NCBI RefSeq assembly: GCF_026914185.1
Contig: NC_070570.1
Coordinates: forward strand, 2,480,001-2,544,000
Direction: 5' to 3'
Length of the DNA stretch: 64,000 nt
Origin: Puccinia triticina
Taxonomy: Eukaryota; Basidiomycota; Pucciniomycetes; Pucciniales; Pucciniaceae
This document shows, piece by piece, positions 11,765 to 22,129 of the stretch. Below the pieces are notes generated by a model. That model was given only the letters and a program-made list of their open reading frames with translations, was not told the origin of the DNA and ran no database searches. Position 1 is the stretch's first letter, and every line of letters begins with the position of its first letter. The position numbers were made by a program, and so were the translations under genes.

Positions 11765-12169
11765 TTCCAGGCGCGTCGTCAGACAACTGTAGCCGCCTCG
11801 ACATGCCACGCGGAGTATCTGGCACTTGGAGCGGCCACACGTCACACACTCTGGATTTGCCATCTCCTTCAAGATGTCCTCAAGAAAAACTTTGTGGGTC
11901 ATTTGCACTGCAACAACCAGTCGGCGGTGAGGGTAGGCACTGATGATGCGTCCAATAAGAGGACGCGTCACACGGATTGTGACTTTTACATTACCAATGA
12001 AGCGCTGTATAGAAAGCTAATTAATTTTTCATGGGTTCCCACTGCTGATCAGAAGGCTGATGTTTTTACCAAGACTCTTGGTAAAAACATCAGCCTTCTG
12101 GCTCTTGTCAAGAGCCTGCCTCCCGAGCTTTTCCGTAGGATGCGAGGTTTTCTTTTGAGGGATGTTTAG
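11765..12169 (+). pseudogene. Copia RNase H end
   Basis: After a +1 frame change the sequence reads through TCHAEYLALG, HCNNQSAVRVG and ADVFTKTLG, the usual C-terminal landmarks of Copia RNase H. The stop is at 12167-12169. The last 40 codons contain a long inverted duplication (12050-12100). Confidence 0.75.
12050..12100. repeat. Near-perfect hairpin in Copia RNase H end (25-bp arms, 1-nt loop)
   Basis: Positions 12050-12074 and 12076-12100 are exact reverse complements with a single C between them. The left arm encodes the conserved ADVFTK tail. The right arm is its complement and encodes a non-conserved KNISL continuation. The simplest reading is an inverted duplication by template switching or foldback synthesis during replication. 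Confidence 0.9.
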
Positions 12170-12334
12170 TTTGAATTTTCTATCTCACTTCTTCCATCTA
12201 TTTTTTTGATTTTTTTTCCCTCTCTGCTTCCATTCAACTTTTGCCTGATTGTTTCCATCTTTTTTCTCCTTGTTTTTCTCCTTTTTTCTCAGCCTTTGGC
12301 ACGATTTACTTTTTGTACATAGGGTCTCGAGTCT

Positions 12335-12400
12335 AGGCGAGGGGGTGGCTGTTGTGACCTGACACAGAAGGTCACAATCTGTGACACTCGCCCGCCCTCA
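12335..12400 (+). repeat. Polypurine tract and probable 3' LTR start
   Basis: A purine-rich GCGAGGGGGTGG is followed by TGTTGTGACC at 12350, matching the PPT-LTR arrangement of the intact element at 29819-29840. The LTR 3' boundary could not be fixed. Confidence 0.4.
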
Positions 12401-13003
12401 AGACCAGTTATTAGTGGGAAACTAGCTGCAGAGCTAGTTTCTCCACTTGCATTACTATTTCTGACTATTCCGGTCATCTCAACGACTGGTCTTGCATTCA
12501 TGCGCGAGTCCAGTGATTTACATACTGGCTGTACAGAGTGTTCACAGGTCGACCGCGTGGGCTCCATTTCCTAGCGGACAGCCCTTCCCAGGAGCTTGCC
12601 CTGTTTTCTTCTTGGCATCGACTGTTAGGAAACCGCGCTGGATTGGATGACTGTCCAACACCACTGCAGCAGCTTCTGTTATGCCGAGCGTCTCCCATGC
12701 ATGCCTGCCCGTGGGCAATTCGTATCTCGATAGTGTGCGAGTGAGGCTTGAAGCTTGATCGAGTACCTAACCTGGCATCTGATGAGTGTATCCCGTATTG
12801 GCTGGGACGCAGGTTTGTCTGGCAGTCGGAATTTGGGGGTGGACGGTGAGTGACGACGGCCAGAACATTGCATGTATGTAACGGCACCGCCGCAAACCTG
12901 CCAGACCATTGGAAGAAAACTGGCGCACATGGGCATCTATTTCTATACCTTGACGCTATCCTCAGATCACCGGCATTCTTCCGCGTGTCCTTGGAGTTAT
13001 GTA

Positions 13004-13722
13004 TGTTAAAAGATTTCACAACACTAAGATGTATTTCGTGTTTAGAACATGATTGGTCTATCTGACAAGTTCAGAGACAGAAAGAGAAAAGAAACAAATC
13101 ATGTACCTAAGAGCGGAACTGTAGCCGACTCTGGTATGAGAAAATGTATTGATGAAGATAGACTGCTTCAGCAGCTGAGACCACGGGATCGTGGTTAAAG
13201 GGCAAATGCCTGAGATGAGCAACTGTATCATGCATCAGTGCCTGAACTTCCTATGCGGAAGCTAAAGAGATTTGATTGATCTCTTACTTGTGCTCAATCA
13301 GGCTCGGTACTTTAACGTCCGCCGATACGAGTGAGGAGTGTGCCGGAGCTGCTGCGGTCTGACATGAAGGCAGTACTCTCAGTCAGTGACCGGCTACACT
13401 CTGGTGGCTCTGCATCGAAGTACTTACCACTCGTAGAGTTGGAGATCCTTTCAATGAGGCTGGGACTGCTAAGGTCTGGATTGACTTCGGGCGTATGCTG
13501 TTCGGTGGAGTGCTTCTCTTGGGACGCTTAAGCTCTTTGTCGGGTGTAGACGTGGCTGAAAGAAGAAGAACAAAGTTTCAGCTAACGCCTACTCCTATTG
13601 TCTGGGGGTCACTTGCATATGCATGTGCCTATGGGTCGCGCGGACTCACCACTTCCCTTTTCAGGGTTAGGGTTTCGGTCCTTGCGCTTCCTTTGCTCCG
13701 GGGCGTGCCCTGAGTCTTGACA
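13004..13722 (-). repeat. Solo LTR related to the 783-bp Copia LTR
   Basis: It aligns along its length with the LTRs at 18721-19503 and 24731-25513: start TGTTA...GATTT, the block GTACCTAAGAGCGGA, the CTTGCGCTTCCT block, and a TTGACA end. It is clearly diverged and about 719 bp long. TATGT occurs at both edges, offset by one base on the left, a possible 5-bp target duplication. No internal region is attached. Confidence 0.7.
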
Positions 13723-13988
13723 TATGTCACCCCTGATGTGCGTCTTGGCCGCTACATATATAGTCTTGCTGCTGTCTGGCCGTGAGAATTTGTTGTGCAG
13801 GGGCTGGCGGGCGGCGGGCGGAGGAGCCCATGTCTATACTAGCTATACATAAGCTGCCTGACATTCACAAGAAACCTGATGGACATGTGCAACCCGTACT
13901 TATACAAATATGACGTTGACCTCAGGCTACTGGCCAGCCCTCCAGCCTTCCGTGCCTCCGTTGCCTGTGAAGTTTTCTGAACAAAAGA

Positions 13989-13997
13989 TATATAAAG
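13989..13997 (+). promoter_or_regulatory. TATA box of the small secreted-protein gene
   Basis: TATATAAAG lies 117 bp upstream of the chosen ATG at 14114, with a C/T-rich stretch between. The spacing suits a fungal TATA promoter. Confidence 0.45.
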
Positions 13998-14113
13998 GCA
14001 GCCATCGCCCCCCCCTCTAGATGATACACCTTCAGAACAATAGTCAGCAGGCGCAACACATACCTACACATATGGTCCAGGCAGCCACACCCAGTCACTT
14101 ACTCAGATCCCAC

Positions 14114-14290
14114 ATGAAATCAATCATTTTCGTCATGATGGCCTTTCTCACCCTGGCCTGTACAGCTTCCGAACCCACGGGAGGTGCATATGGCATAGTT
14201 GGAGGGCCAAGAGATACTCGCGCGTGCGGCCCGGGCAGCAGTTGCCAATGCAAATACAACAAGGGCTCAGAAGTTGGCCGGCGCTGTTAG
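14114..14290 (+). CDS. Small secreted cysteine-rich protein (candidate effector)
   Basis: This is a 58-aa frame. The ATG at 14114 was chosen because it starts a classic signal peptide: Lys at position 2, a hydrophobic core IIFVMMAFLTLA, and a small-residue site near CTAS. An upstream ATG at 14021 would hide this signal. The mature part is about 38 residues and holds a C-x5-C-x-C-x11-C pattern, suggesting two disulphides. Short secreted Cys-rich proteins of plant-associated fungi are often effectors, but no family was recognised. It is flanked by a solo LTR and a Ngaro-like remnant, a typical repeat-rich setting for such genes. It could be a chance frame; an intron near the 3' end is not excluded. 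Confidence 0.45.
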   Translation: MKSIIFVMMAFLTLACTASEPTGGAYGIVGGPRDTRACGPGSSCQCKYNKGSEVGRRC

Positions 14291-14710
14291 GCCTTTCGCC
14301 AAGATGCGTAGTAAGCTTGACATCTTATAATGTGGGAGTGTAACGGATTTCGTGATCACTAATGTTTCCTCCATCTATCTTGTGCGGTCCCAAGCTCTTG
14401 TGCATCGCACAAAGCAAGCTGGAGTATCCCTTCCTTGGACCTATCACTCCGCGCTCATGCTTTTCATCCTCGCCGTGCATCCCAACTTGCCAGTCAGAGA
14501 CACCCAACTGCTGCTCAACAGCCATCCAGCCCATCCGCGACCCCGCCGTCCTAAACCTCCCCCACATTCATTTACCCCATAATGCGTGCTGCCGAATGTA
14601 CATACTATCTTTTTCAACTTGTGGAGCCAGTGCCCAAATGAGGCTCCAACTTTTTATCCAACATCTTCTGAGAACGAAGAACGATTGACCGCACCCCATT
14701 TACTAGTCAG

Positions 14711-15637
14711 CTAGAAATGTTGGATAATGAATTTTGAGTTGCTTTCCGTCCTGAATGAAGCTGAGAGAGAGTGTGCTTCTGCGGACCGGTTGACCACTTC
14801 AGTCATGTTGACTGGTGAGTCGAGTTCTTTGACAAACAGGTTGTCGTCAACCCAGCAAAAAACAGTGATGAGGTCAAACTCTTTTTTCATCAAGAGCTTC
14901 CATGCATCTGCAGGGCAGCCAAAAGACCCGCAGCCGGCTACCCCCCCAAAGATGATTCTTGTATCAACGTAGAGCTAATTACTGAAATCTTGGACTAATA
15001 GGTATGGCCACTGGTCTTTTGCTGTTGGGATTTGGCAATAAACCTTTTCCCAGTCAAAGAGCGCAAGTAAGCAAGATTTTATATGGCCTTGAAAGAAACT
15101 AGAGACTTGGTTGAAATCATCCCAGGTTGTAGGGAAATTATCTGTGTCTACAAAGGAGTTGACAGGAGGAACTATGGGGTTGTCCCGCCAAAAAGAGAGG
15201 TCATTGATTGGGTGTAATGAACCGTCACCATTGATGACCGCCCCAACAGGATTATATCTAAAGAAAGGGAAGTGTTGGTGGACCTCCTTGTGCCAGTGGG
15301 TGTATGGCCCAAACATGCGCTTAGCTGCCACTTCTTTCTGGATTGAGGCTTCAATTTTATCTCTTGCCAATAACCCCGAGGCGTGGTTTGGTGGGGTAAA
15401 ATGTTGGAATCCCTTGCATGTGTGTTGGGGGATTCCCTGAGGGAAACCGTCCTTGTAGCCATCAAGAATGTCTTGGAACTTGGGGAGAAGGCCTGCTCCT
15501 GTGAGCACCTCCTTCCAATGTGGGAGATTCATCTCACATGAAACCCTTAGAGGCCAAGGACAACTCATAGGCAAATCACTCTCCCCTTCTGGATTTTGGG
15601 GAAAGGCATTGCATTTGAACGTGAAATCGTCGGACAA
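14711..15637 (-). pseudogene. Ngaro/DIRS-like reverse transcriptase
   Basis: The frame contains GYKDGFPQGIP, the block SFVDTDNFPTTWDDF and the conserved DW-x-KVYCQIP region. These match the reverse transcriptases of basidiomycete tyrosine-recombinase retrotransposons (Ngaro/DIRS group). A TAG at 14975-14977 interrupts it. The same frame then continues through FGGVAGCGSFG and the catalytic motif as CWVDDN (near 14850). No RNase H or tyrosine recombinase was found downstream, so the copy is truncated. Family assignment is from remembered motif resemblance. Confidence 0.6.
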
Positions 15638-15943
15638 TATATTTACAAGAATTCACGCAAACACAAGAGTTTAGACATTAGAAAATGAAACTTTGTTTGT
15701 GTCTTGGTACCTCAATGGGTTGTTAGGTCTGTTTCCTGTATTCAGGGAAGTGGACCATACCAACTTAGTCAGCCGTGGACTTCTCTCAGGGAGGAGTGGA
15801 GGAACTCACAGTGTGCCCTCTTGGCTCTTTGGGGTTTGCTCCCTCCCTCCGCTGTTGTGTTAAGCTCCTTGTGGCGGGGGTTGAACTCCTTGCCTTTATA
15901 GCCGCCAGATCTGCCGGTGTTTTGTTTGCTCTGGCCCAATTGG

Positions 15944-16630
15944 TCACCATCTTCCAGGGGTTGGTTGAAGTTTGCCTTCTGACCTGGGCCTCTGTTCTGC
16001 TCGAGTACCCCCGTCAAAGCATCTCATCCTGCCCAAAGTCCTCCTTTGGCATAGTCCTCCTTTGGCATATGAGTTGTCTTTCATACCAATTTCCCCAAAG
16101 TTCTGGGCATCAGAGTATGTCTCTTCAGCAATATATTGCTTGAAGACAGAGATATCAGCAATGGTGGGTTTACCGTTGACCATGACCTTATGGGAAAAAA
16201 CTGTGGACCTGACGTTCACGTTGTATCTGAGTACCACCATGAAGCCATGCCGTGCTAGAATCCAATTGCAAAGGCGTTTGTGGATGAGCACCCATCCTGC
16301 AAAGGTTCTGAACTGATAGACTTTGTGCAGCGCAATGTAGAATCCTCAGTGATTAGTGGTCCATTTGCTGAAGGATTGGACCCACTCTGATGGGTAAGGG
16401 AGCCCGGTGTAGCGGTTACGGCTCTTGGAACCAGATTCCTCCCCTTTGGGTCGCTTCTCCGCGTAGTGGAGGATGGCGTGATCCTGCCATTTCTTGTTGA
16501 AAATGGTAAGGGGGAGTGGAGCTCGGAGCTCCTTCAAGTTTTTATCAAAACAGGGCGTAAAGCCCACATCTTTGTGGGAGTTACTCTTGTTGACAGCTTT
16601 CAAGTGTCTGCACGTCAGCCAGAACCCCAT
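15944..16630 (-). pseudogene. Gag-like ORF of the Ngaro/DIRS-like element
   Basis: It lies upstream of the reverse transcriptase on the same strand. The protein has a Trp- and Tyr-containing helical stretch (GFYIALHKVYQFRTFAGW...) of the type preceding the polymerase in Ngaro-like elements. A TGA at 16346-16348 splits one frame. The region 15640-15940 between it and the polymerase is degenerate. Confidence 0.4.
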
Positions 16631-16639
16631 TTTGTGCTA

Positions 16640-17337
16640 AGGGAATTAGTTTGGAGGTGGCTTACCAAACTCCAGATCTCCCTCTTGCAACACTGTCACT
16701 TTGTGATTTACCGGGCAACTGTCCGCTTTATATTTGGACTGGCCAAGGATTTTGACAAACTTGTTGCGGGCATGTTTTTCCAGGACTATTCTAACTGGCT
16801 CTTCCAATGTTGGGCTGGAGGCTGAAGCTTTGTAGACCTCCCATAGTGTTTCAGCCTGTTCCTTGTCTCCTGCCTTGGGCTAGGGCTTTGGCCATGATGG
16901 TTGCTTGTTCACTCACCCGCTTGTTTCTGCCGCTGTGGTATACAAAATGGGAAAAATCAAAAGTTTTCTCTCACTAGTATATTTCACCCATAGAAGGCCT
17001 CAAGATACAACCAAACAGACCCCTTAATCAGATTCTAAAGCCAAATTAACCCCTAGTCACCGCTGAAAGTGTAACTGGAGCCCCACTGCACTGGAATTTA
17101 GACCCTCCGCACAACCTGTAGCACCCTGTCATTCTCCAATATACACATACATTTCCCTAATCCATGGTATCTCCACTGCATATATTAGTTTGCCTTTGTT
17201 TTCTATCTGCATGACATCATTCAGCACTGCCCCTGTAGTCTGTGCCATTGTTCTCCGCATTCTAGAACTTTCACCCCACTTTTTTTTGGTTTTATTGCAT
17301 CACATGCCATTGTTCCCCGCATCATGCATGCACTCCT
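16640..17337. other. Gene-free stretch left of the nested Copia block
   Basis: No coding or RNA feature was recognised. It ends with the CTCCT target duplication (17333-17337) of the Copia insertion. It and 29953-30438 were contiguous before that insertion. Confidence 0.6.
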
Positions 17338-17460
17338 TGTTGTGACATAGTCATAGTACTCGACTGCGCCACATGTCACAGACTTGTAGATACACTATAT
17401 AGTTTATCCTTCCTCTCTATGATGTGAAATCTATCAATTCCTTGAGCTCTCCATCCAACA
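17338..17460 (+). repeat. 5' LTR of outer Copia
   Basis: 123 bp, starting TGTTGTGACATAG and ending CCATCCAACA. It differs from the 3' LTR by one transition near its end (ATCAATTCC versus ATCGATTCC). The short length matches the other Copia LTRs of this window. Confidence 0.95.
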
Positions 17461-17471
17461 GGTTATGAGCC
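17461..17471 (+). other. Primer-binding site, half tRNA-iMet
   Basis: GGTTATGAGCC directly abuts the LTR and is complementary to GGCUCAUAACC in the anticodon arm of yeast-type initiator tRNA-Met. This implies priming from a cleaved 5' half of the tRNA instead of its 3' CCA end. Confidence 0.75.
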
Positions 17472-18145
17472 TCTCACCGGAGTAGCTTGAAAATCTTTCA
17501 AAACAACTTTACCCATCATTCACACCCGTAGCAGGCATCAGGACGAGTCCTATTCTAGTAGTTTCATAGAAAACAAGTACCGTAGTCATTCCAGACGAGC
17601 AATCGTAGTCCGCCGGCAAGTCACCAAAAATTACCAACCCTTATCTATCTCAACACTCGATTTTTCTTTTCTCTCTTTCTTCTTTTTCTTTATCCGACTC
17701 CTATACATCCTCCACATCAGATACAAACAAAATAAATAAAAATAAAATAATAATAAACCAATAACAAAATATTTTTTTTCTCTTCTCTTCAACCAATTAT
17801 CCAACCGAACTCAACCTCGGAAGATTAGTTCTCTTGTAATCCCTAGTCTTGTGTGGTAACGCTCGCGGGTAAATTCTTAGTTTGCTACTCTTTAAGCGAG
17901 CCCGTGGTGAATATCCTGCAGATATTTACGTTGGACTGATCACCCATAGCCACGGTGCCGCTGAAAGAGCAGCATTCTTGGTTTAAACTTTGCGTGTAGC
18001 CCAGCAAGTCAGGTTGTGGTTCTATTCGACCTTGGACCACCTACGCCAACCGTGGACAACTTCCATTTTTTTTCTGTTTCTCTTGATTCTATCCTACTCT
18101 CTCAACCCCGGACTCACAAGATCACTTCTCGTCACCTCAAGCATC

Positions 18146-18720
18146 ATGTCCGATACCAAACTACCGCCCGGCCGCCTATACCCAAAACCCAAACTCGGCG
18201 CAATCCCAGGACTACGGACTGTAGACCGCACAACCCCGAAGAACCCGACAATCAAAAGCGTCCTTGGCCCACAGCTTTTGACGAATGACCTCTTCCAACT
18301 TCAACTTGGACGCATCCCCTCCTCTGATTCCCATGGAGAAGGTCCCTCTCTGTCCAACAATAACAGGCATGACGGCGACGAATCCTTTCTCCTCAACAAC
18401 GGCAAAGGCGAAGGACGTGAAGCGTTGGACGACTTACCCGAGGAGACCACCTTCCAACCTCGCTTGACTGGCCGAGCCATTGGATCCTTGTCCAACAACT
18501 GGCGACGCACAGAACCGCCTCCCCACGTTAACCCTGCGCCGCAACCTCAATCGCAACAGACGGGACAAGTTGATCTCAACAGTCTCATCGACGAGATGCG
18601 CTTTCAACGCGAACTGGATCAGGCTTGTTTGAACAAAGACCGAGCTCGGCGAGAAGAGGATCAAGCCCGCCGGGAAGCTGAGGAGGTACGCACCCAAAGA
18701 CGTCGTGAGCTTGATGAATC
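18146..18720 (+). pseudogene. Outer Copia gag, N-terminal part
   Basis: The ATG at 18146 (MSDTKLPPG...) starts a hydrophilic, Pro/Asn/Arg-rich region. It ends in a charged coiled-coil-like stretch (RARREEDQARREAEEVRTQR). The frame reaches GAA-TC at 18716-18720, the target duplication of the nested element, and resumes in phase at 25519. It is separated from its C-terminal part by 6.8 kb. An upstream in-frame extension exists, but this ATG fits the MSD starts of related gags. Confidence 0.75.
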
Positions 18721-19503
18721 TGTTAGATTTTGCACAACTAAGAGTGTTTCATTTCTTGTAAGTTATTGGTCTATCCAACAATCTTGGAGACAGAGAAATG
18801 AAAGTGGAAAACAATGAGTACCTAAGAGCGGATCCGCTCGGTACTGAGAGATAGAAGAGTGAGAAGAAATCTTCTCGTGCCGCTATGCAGCTAAATGAAA
18901 CCACGGATTCCGTAGGCTAACAAGATTTGATGCTGCATCAGCTATTGCACTCCTTGAGTCGCACTGAGGAAAGAAGAAGTTCTTCTTACTTTGGCTCGAG
19001 GGTCTTGTAAATCAAGAGTTGCCTATACGAGCTGATAAAGAGAAACCGCAGTTGTCTGTTGCAGTGCGCATGGACAACTGTCAGGCTAGGGTCATTGTTG
19101 ACTGGAGCACAGCAGCGATAGAATCACCTCCGTGATTGGGACTGGAGATCCTATCGCTGAGGCTTGAACCTGTTCGGTCTGATCTGGCGTCGGGTATCAA
19201 TGTGCTGCACAAGCATAGAAAGGCTCTAGTCAGCTCCATCGATCCTAGCTGAGGCTATCCCAACAGACGTACTTACCTAGTAGGTTGTTTGTCTTGTTTG
19301 GGTCGCTTGGGCGCTTCATTGGCTGCTGACGTGGCTAAAGGTTTGGGAGCGGATGAATTAGCTTTAGCCTGCTTCATCCGCCTGAGGGCGGCATGCATAT
19401 TGCATGCGCCTGAAGGTCGCGCGGGCTCACCTTGGTCCCCAGTAGGGTTAGGTCTATTACCCTTGCGCTTCCTCTGATTTGGGGATGTACCCAAATCCTG
19501 ACA
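18721..19503 (-). repeat. 3' LTR of nested Copia
   Basis: 783 bp; plus-strand ends TGTTAGATTT and ATCCTGACA. It matches 24731-25513 with about 98-99% identity by eye. Confidence 0.95.
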
Positions 19504-19545
19504 TCCCACCATGCTTTGAGCTGGTAGGCTGGAAGTAGACTGAGA

Positions 19546-22129
19546 TTAGGATTTGATGCCGATGAGCTCCAGCGCTCTGCGAATGATGACGCGACCGACG
19601 GGCTTAGTGAGAAAATCAGCCGCATTGGCTTCTGACCGGATGTAGCCGAGTTTTATGAGCTTTTGGACCACGAGTTCCCGAACAAAGTGCAGGCGGATTG
19701 ACATATGCTTAGTCCTGAAACTATTCTGTGAAGTCTTGCTGTTCGCCAGATCAATTGCCCCTTTGTTGTCCACTAGGACCTGAATTTGCTGTTCTTCTGG
19801 TCTGATCTTCACTTTGGAGATTAGGTTGGATAACCAGGCAAGCTCCCAACCTAGGTCTAAGAGCGCCTTGTACTCGGCCTCCGTCGTTGACAAGGAGACA
19901 GTAGCTTGCTTGGAAGATTTCCACGCCAGCAAGTGAGTACCGGACATTATTGCAAAGCCAGTGGACAAACGGCGAGTGTTGGGACAATTCCCCCAGTCCG
20001 CGTCAACGTAAGCCTTCAGTGCATTATCCTTGTTTTTAACGTAGGTTAGTCCTAAGTTGCGGGTGCCGGAGAGATACCGGTATACCTGAACTGCTGCATG
20101 ATAGTGTAGCATGCCCGGCGATTCTAGATACTGCGATAGCGAGCTCACCGCATAGGCGATGTCGGGTCGAGTCAGAACGCTTAGGTAGTTAAGCAAACCT
20201 ATGAGCGCTCTGTAATTGACACCGGTCTTGCAAAACTCAGTTATTTCTTGCTGTGTTGCTTTCCGGAGATACGCCTTTGGATTAAGAGGACAGCTGGCCA
20301 GATGAAGCTTTTCGAAGCCAAATTCTTCCAGCTTGCAATTGATGAACTGTGATTGGTTTATTTGAACGCCGTCAGCCGAGCGCTTGATGTTCATGCCAAG
20401 CAAAAATTCCGCCTCCCCCATATATTTGATCTTGAATTTGGACTCCATCTTGGCCTTGAATTTCAAAGGGTTCTTGCTGACAAAGACAAGATCATCTACA
20501 TGTGCAAATACATACGTATATTCTTGACCAGGCACACCCCGTCTATAGAAGACACAAGGATCCGCTACTGAAATTGTGAATCCAATTTTCTTCAGATAGG
20601 TCAACAGTCGGTTTTACCAGACTAGAGGCACTTGTCGAAGGCTGTAAATTGCTTTCTTCAGCTCCAGAACGGTATTTGGCGGAAACCCAAGCCCGGGTGG
20701 CGGTAGAAGGGTAACTTTGTCCTCGAGGGGACATGTGAGAAAAGCGCTGCGGACATCCAGTTGATGTATCGCAAGGTCGTTGTCCACTGCGAATGAGATG
20801 AAAAGGCGCAGCGCGCATGGTTGACCGGTTGGGGCAAATCTTGATTCAAAGTTCACACCGTGGGTCTGTCAAAAACCCTGCGCACAGATGCGCGCTTTGA
20901 ACTCGGTAACCTGCTTGTCAGGGCCGAGCTTCTTCCGAAATGCCCATGTGGCAGGTATGGGAGTATCAGCGGGTTCTTGAGCTCGTTGCAGCCAGACATC
21001 GTGCTGGATCATGTTGGCCGCTTCCTTCAACTCCCCCTCCTTCCAGCTCAGCAATTCAGCTGAGCGCATGGCTTGCTTGTGGTTGGCCGGATCGGTCGAA
21101 GCGGTGGTGTGGTACATTTGCCAACGACTGTAGTTCCAAATATTAGCCGGATCAATGTCACTGATAATCTGAGTCGGGTGTCTTGGGCCGATGACCTTGA
21201 TAATTCTGGGTTGTCTCGGCTCTAGATAGGTTCCTTCTTGACGAGGGCTTGCTCTTTCCTCATTGTCAGTGAGTTCGTCCCGATCTTCCAGACAAGGTCC
21301 TGGGGGGGTGACGCCAAGAATTTGATTGATCTCATCTTCCTCGTTGCGCTCGTCATCTTTGGCTCTTTGCCAATCAGCCAGGTCCTGCTCCTCTACAAAG
21401 GGCATTGGCTCAGAGGAGGTAAAAGACGGTAGCTTGTCGAGATCGTAGACATTGAGACTTTTGCGCAGAGCCACACATTGCGGAAAAGTAGTTTCATCAA
21501 AGTGAACTTGCTTTGACGTCACAATTGTTCTGTCATCCGGTCGGTATATCCGATAAGAAGAAAAATCATTGTCATAGCCTAGCATGACACCGTCCCACGC
21601 GATAGGGCCAAACTTCTGGCCTCTGTTCTGTTTAGGCTTGACAATCCAGGCCCGACAACCAAACGGCCTGAAAAACTTGAGATTTGGCTTCATTTGGAAC
21701 ATGAGTTCGATAGGCGAAGCTCGGCTCTTTGACAACGACGGTAGACTGTTGTTTGTTGCTGTAGCTGCCTTCACCGCCTCGCCCCACCATTCAGGGGCCA
21801 TATTGGCCTGCATCATCTGAGTCCTTGTCATCTCTATGACTGTCCGATTAGCCCTTTTGGCGAATCCATTGTGTTGCGGTGTGTAGGGCGACGACACGTG
21901 GTGTTGAATACCGGCTTCCTTCAGTATTTCGCTAAGATTCTTGCTTACGAACTCGCCCCCGCCGTCCGTTATCAAGCGCTTGATCGACTTGCCAGTTTGA
22001 TTTTCGAAGAATGTCTTGAATTCCAATATGGCTGCCGACGCGCCGCTCTTCTCCTTCAAGATCTCCGTATGAATGTAGCCGGAGTATTGGTCAACAATAG
22101 TTAGGAAGTAGCGAGCCCCATTGTTGGTT
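19546..22129 (-). pseudogene. Nested Copia integrase, reverse transcriptase and RNase H
   Basis: It continues the frame left of the solo LTR: integrase TDGGGEF, then NGFAKRANRT where the catalytic Glu should be (normally A-E-R), the integrase C-terminus, and reverse transcriptase beginning at AFRKKLGPDK. TGA at 20869-20871 (QGF-stop-QTHGVNFE, likely from CGA) and TAA at 20611-20613 interrupt it. It goes on through FAHVDDLVFV and RNase H (YVDADWG, LVDNKGAIDLA, ADFLTKPVG) to the stop at 19546. The Glu-to-Lys change would abolish integrase chemistry. Confidence 0.85.

Larger units (their letters stand above)
9152..12169 (+). mobile_element. Ty1/Copia retrotransposon, 3' half only (integrase core to RNase H)
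   Basis: The homology begins abruptly at NGGKF, equivalent to the second catalytic Asp region of integrase. It runs through ERFNRT and the integrase C-terminus to 9600, breaks for about 800 bp, then resumes with reverse transcriptase (10620-11760) and RNase H (11760-12169). Stops lie at 9349-9351 and 11113-11115, with a frameshift near 11765. A purine-rich tract and LTR-like TGTTGTGACC follow at 12337-12360. The element's 5' half is not adjacent. Confidence 0.8.
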
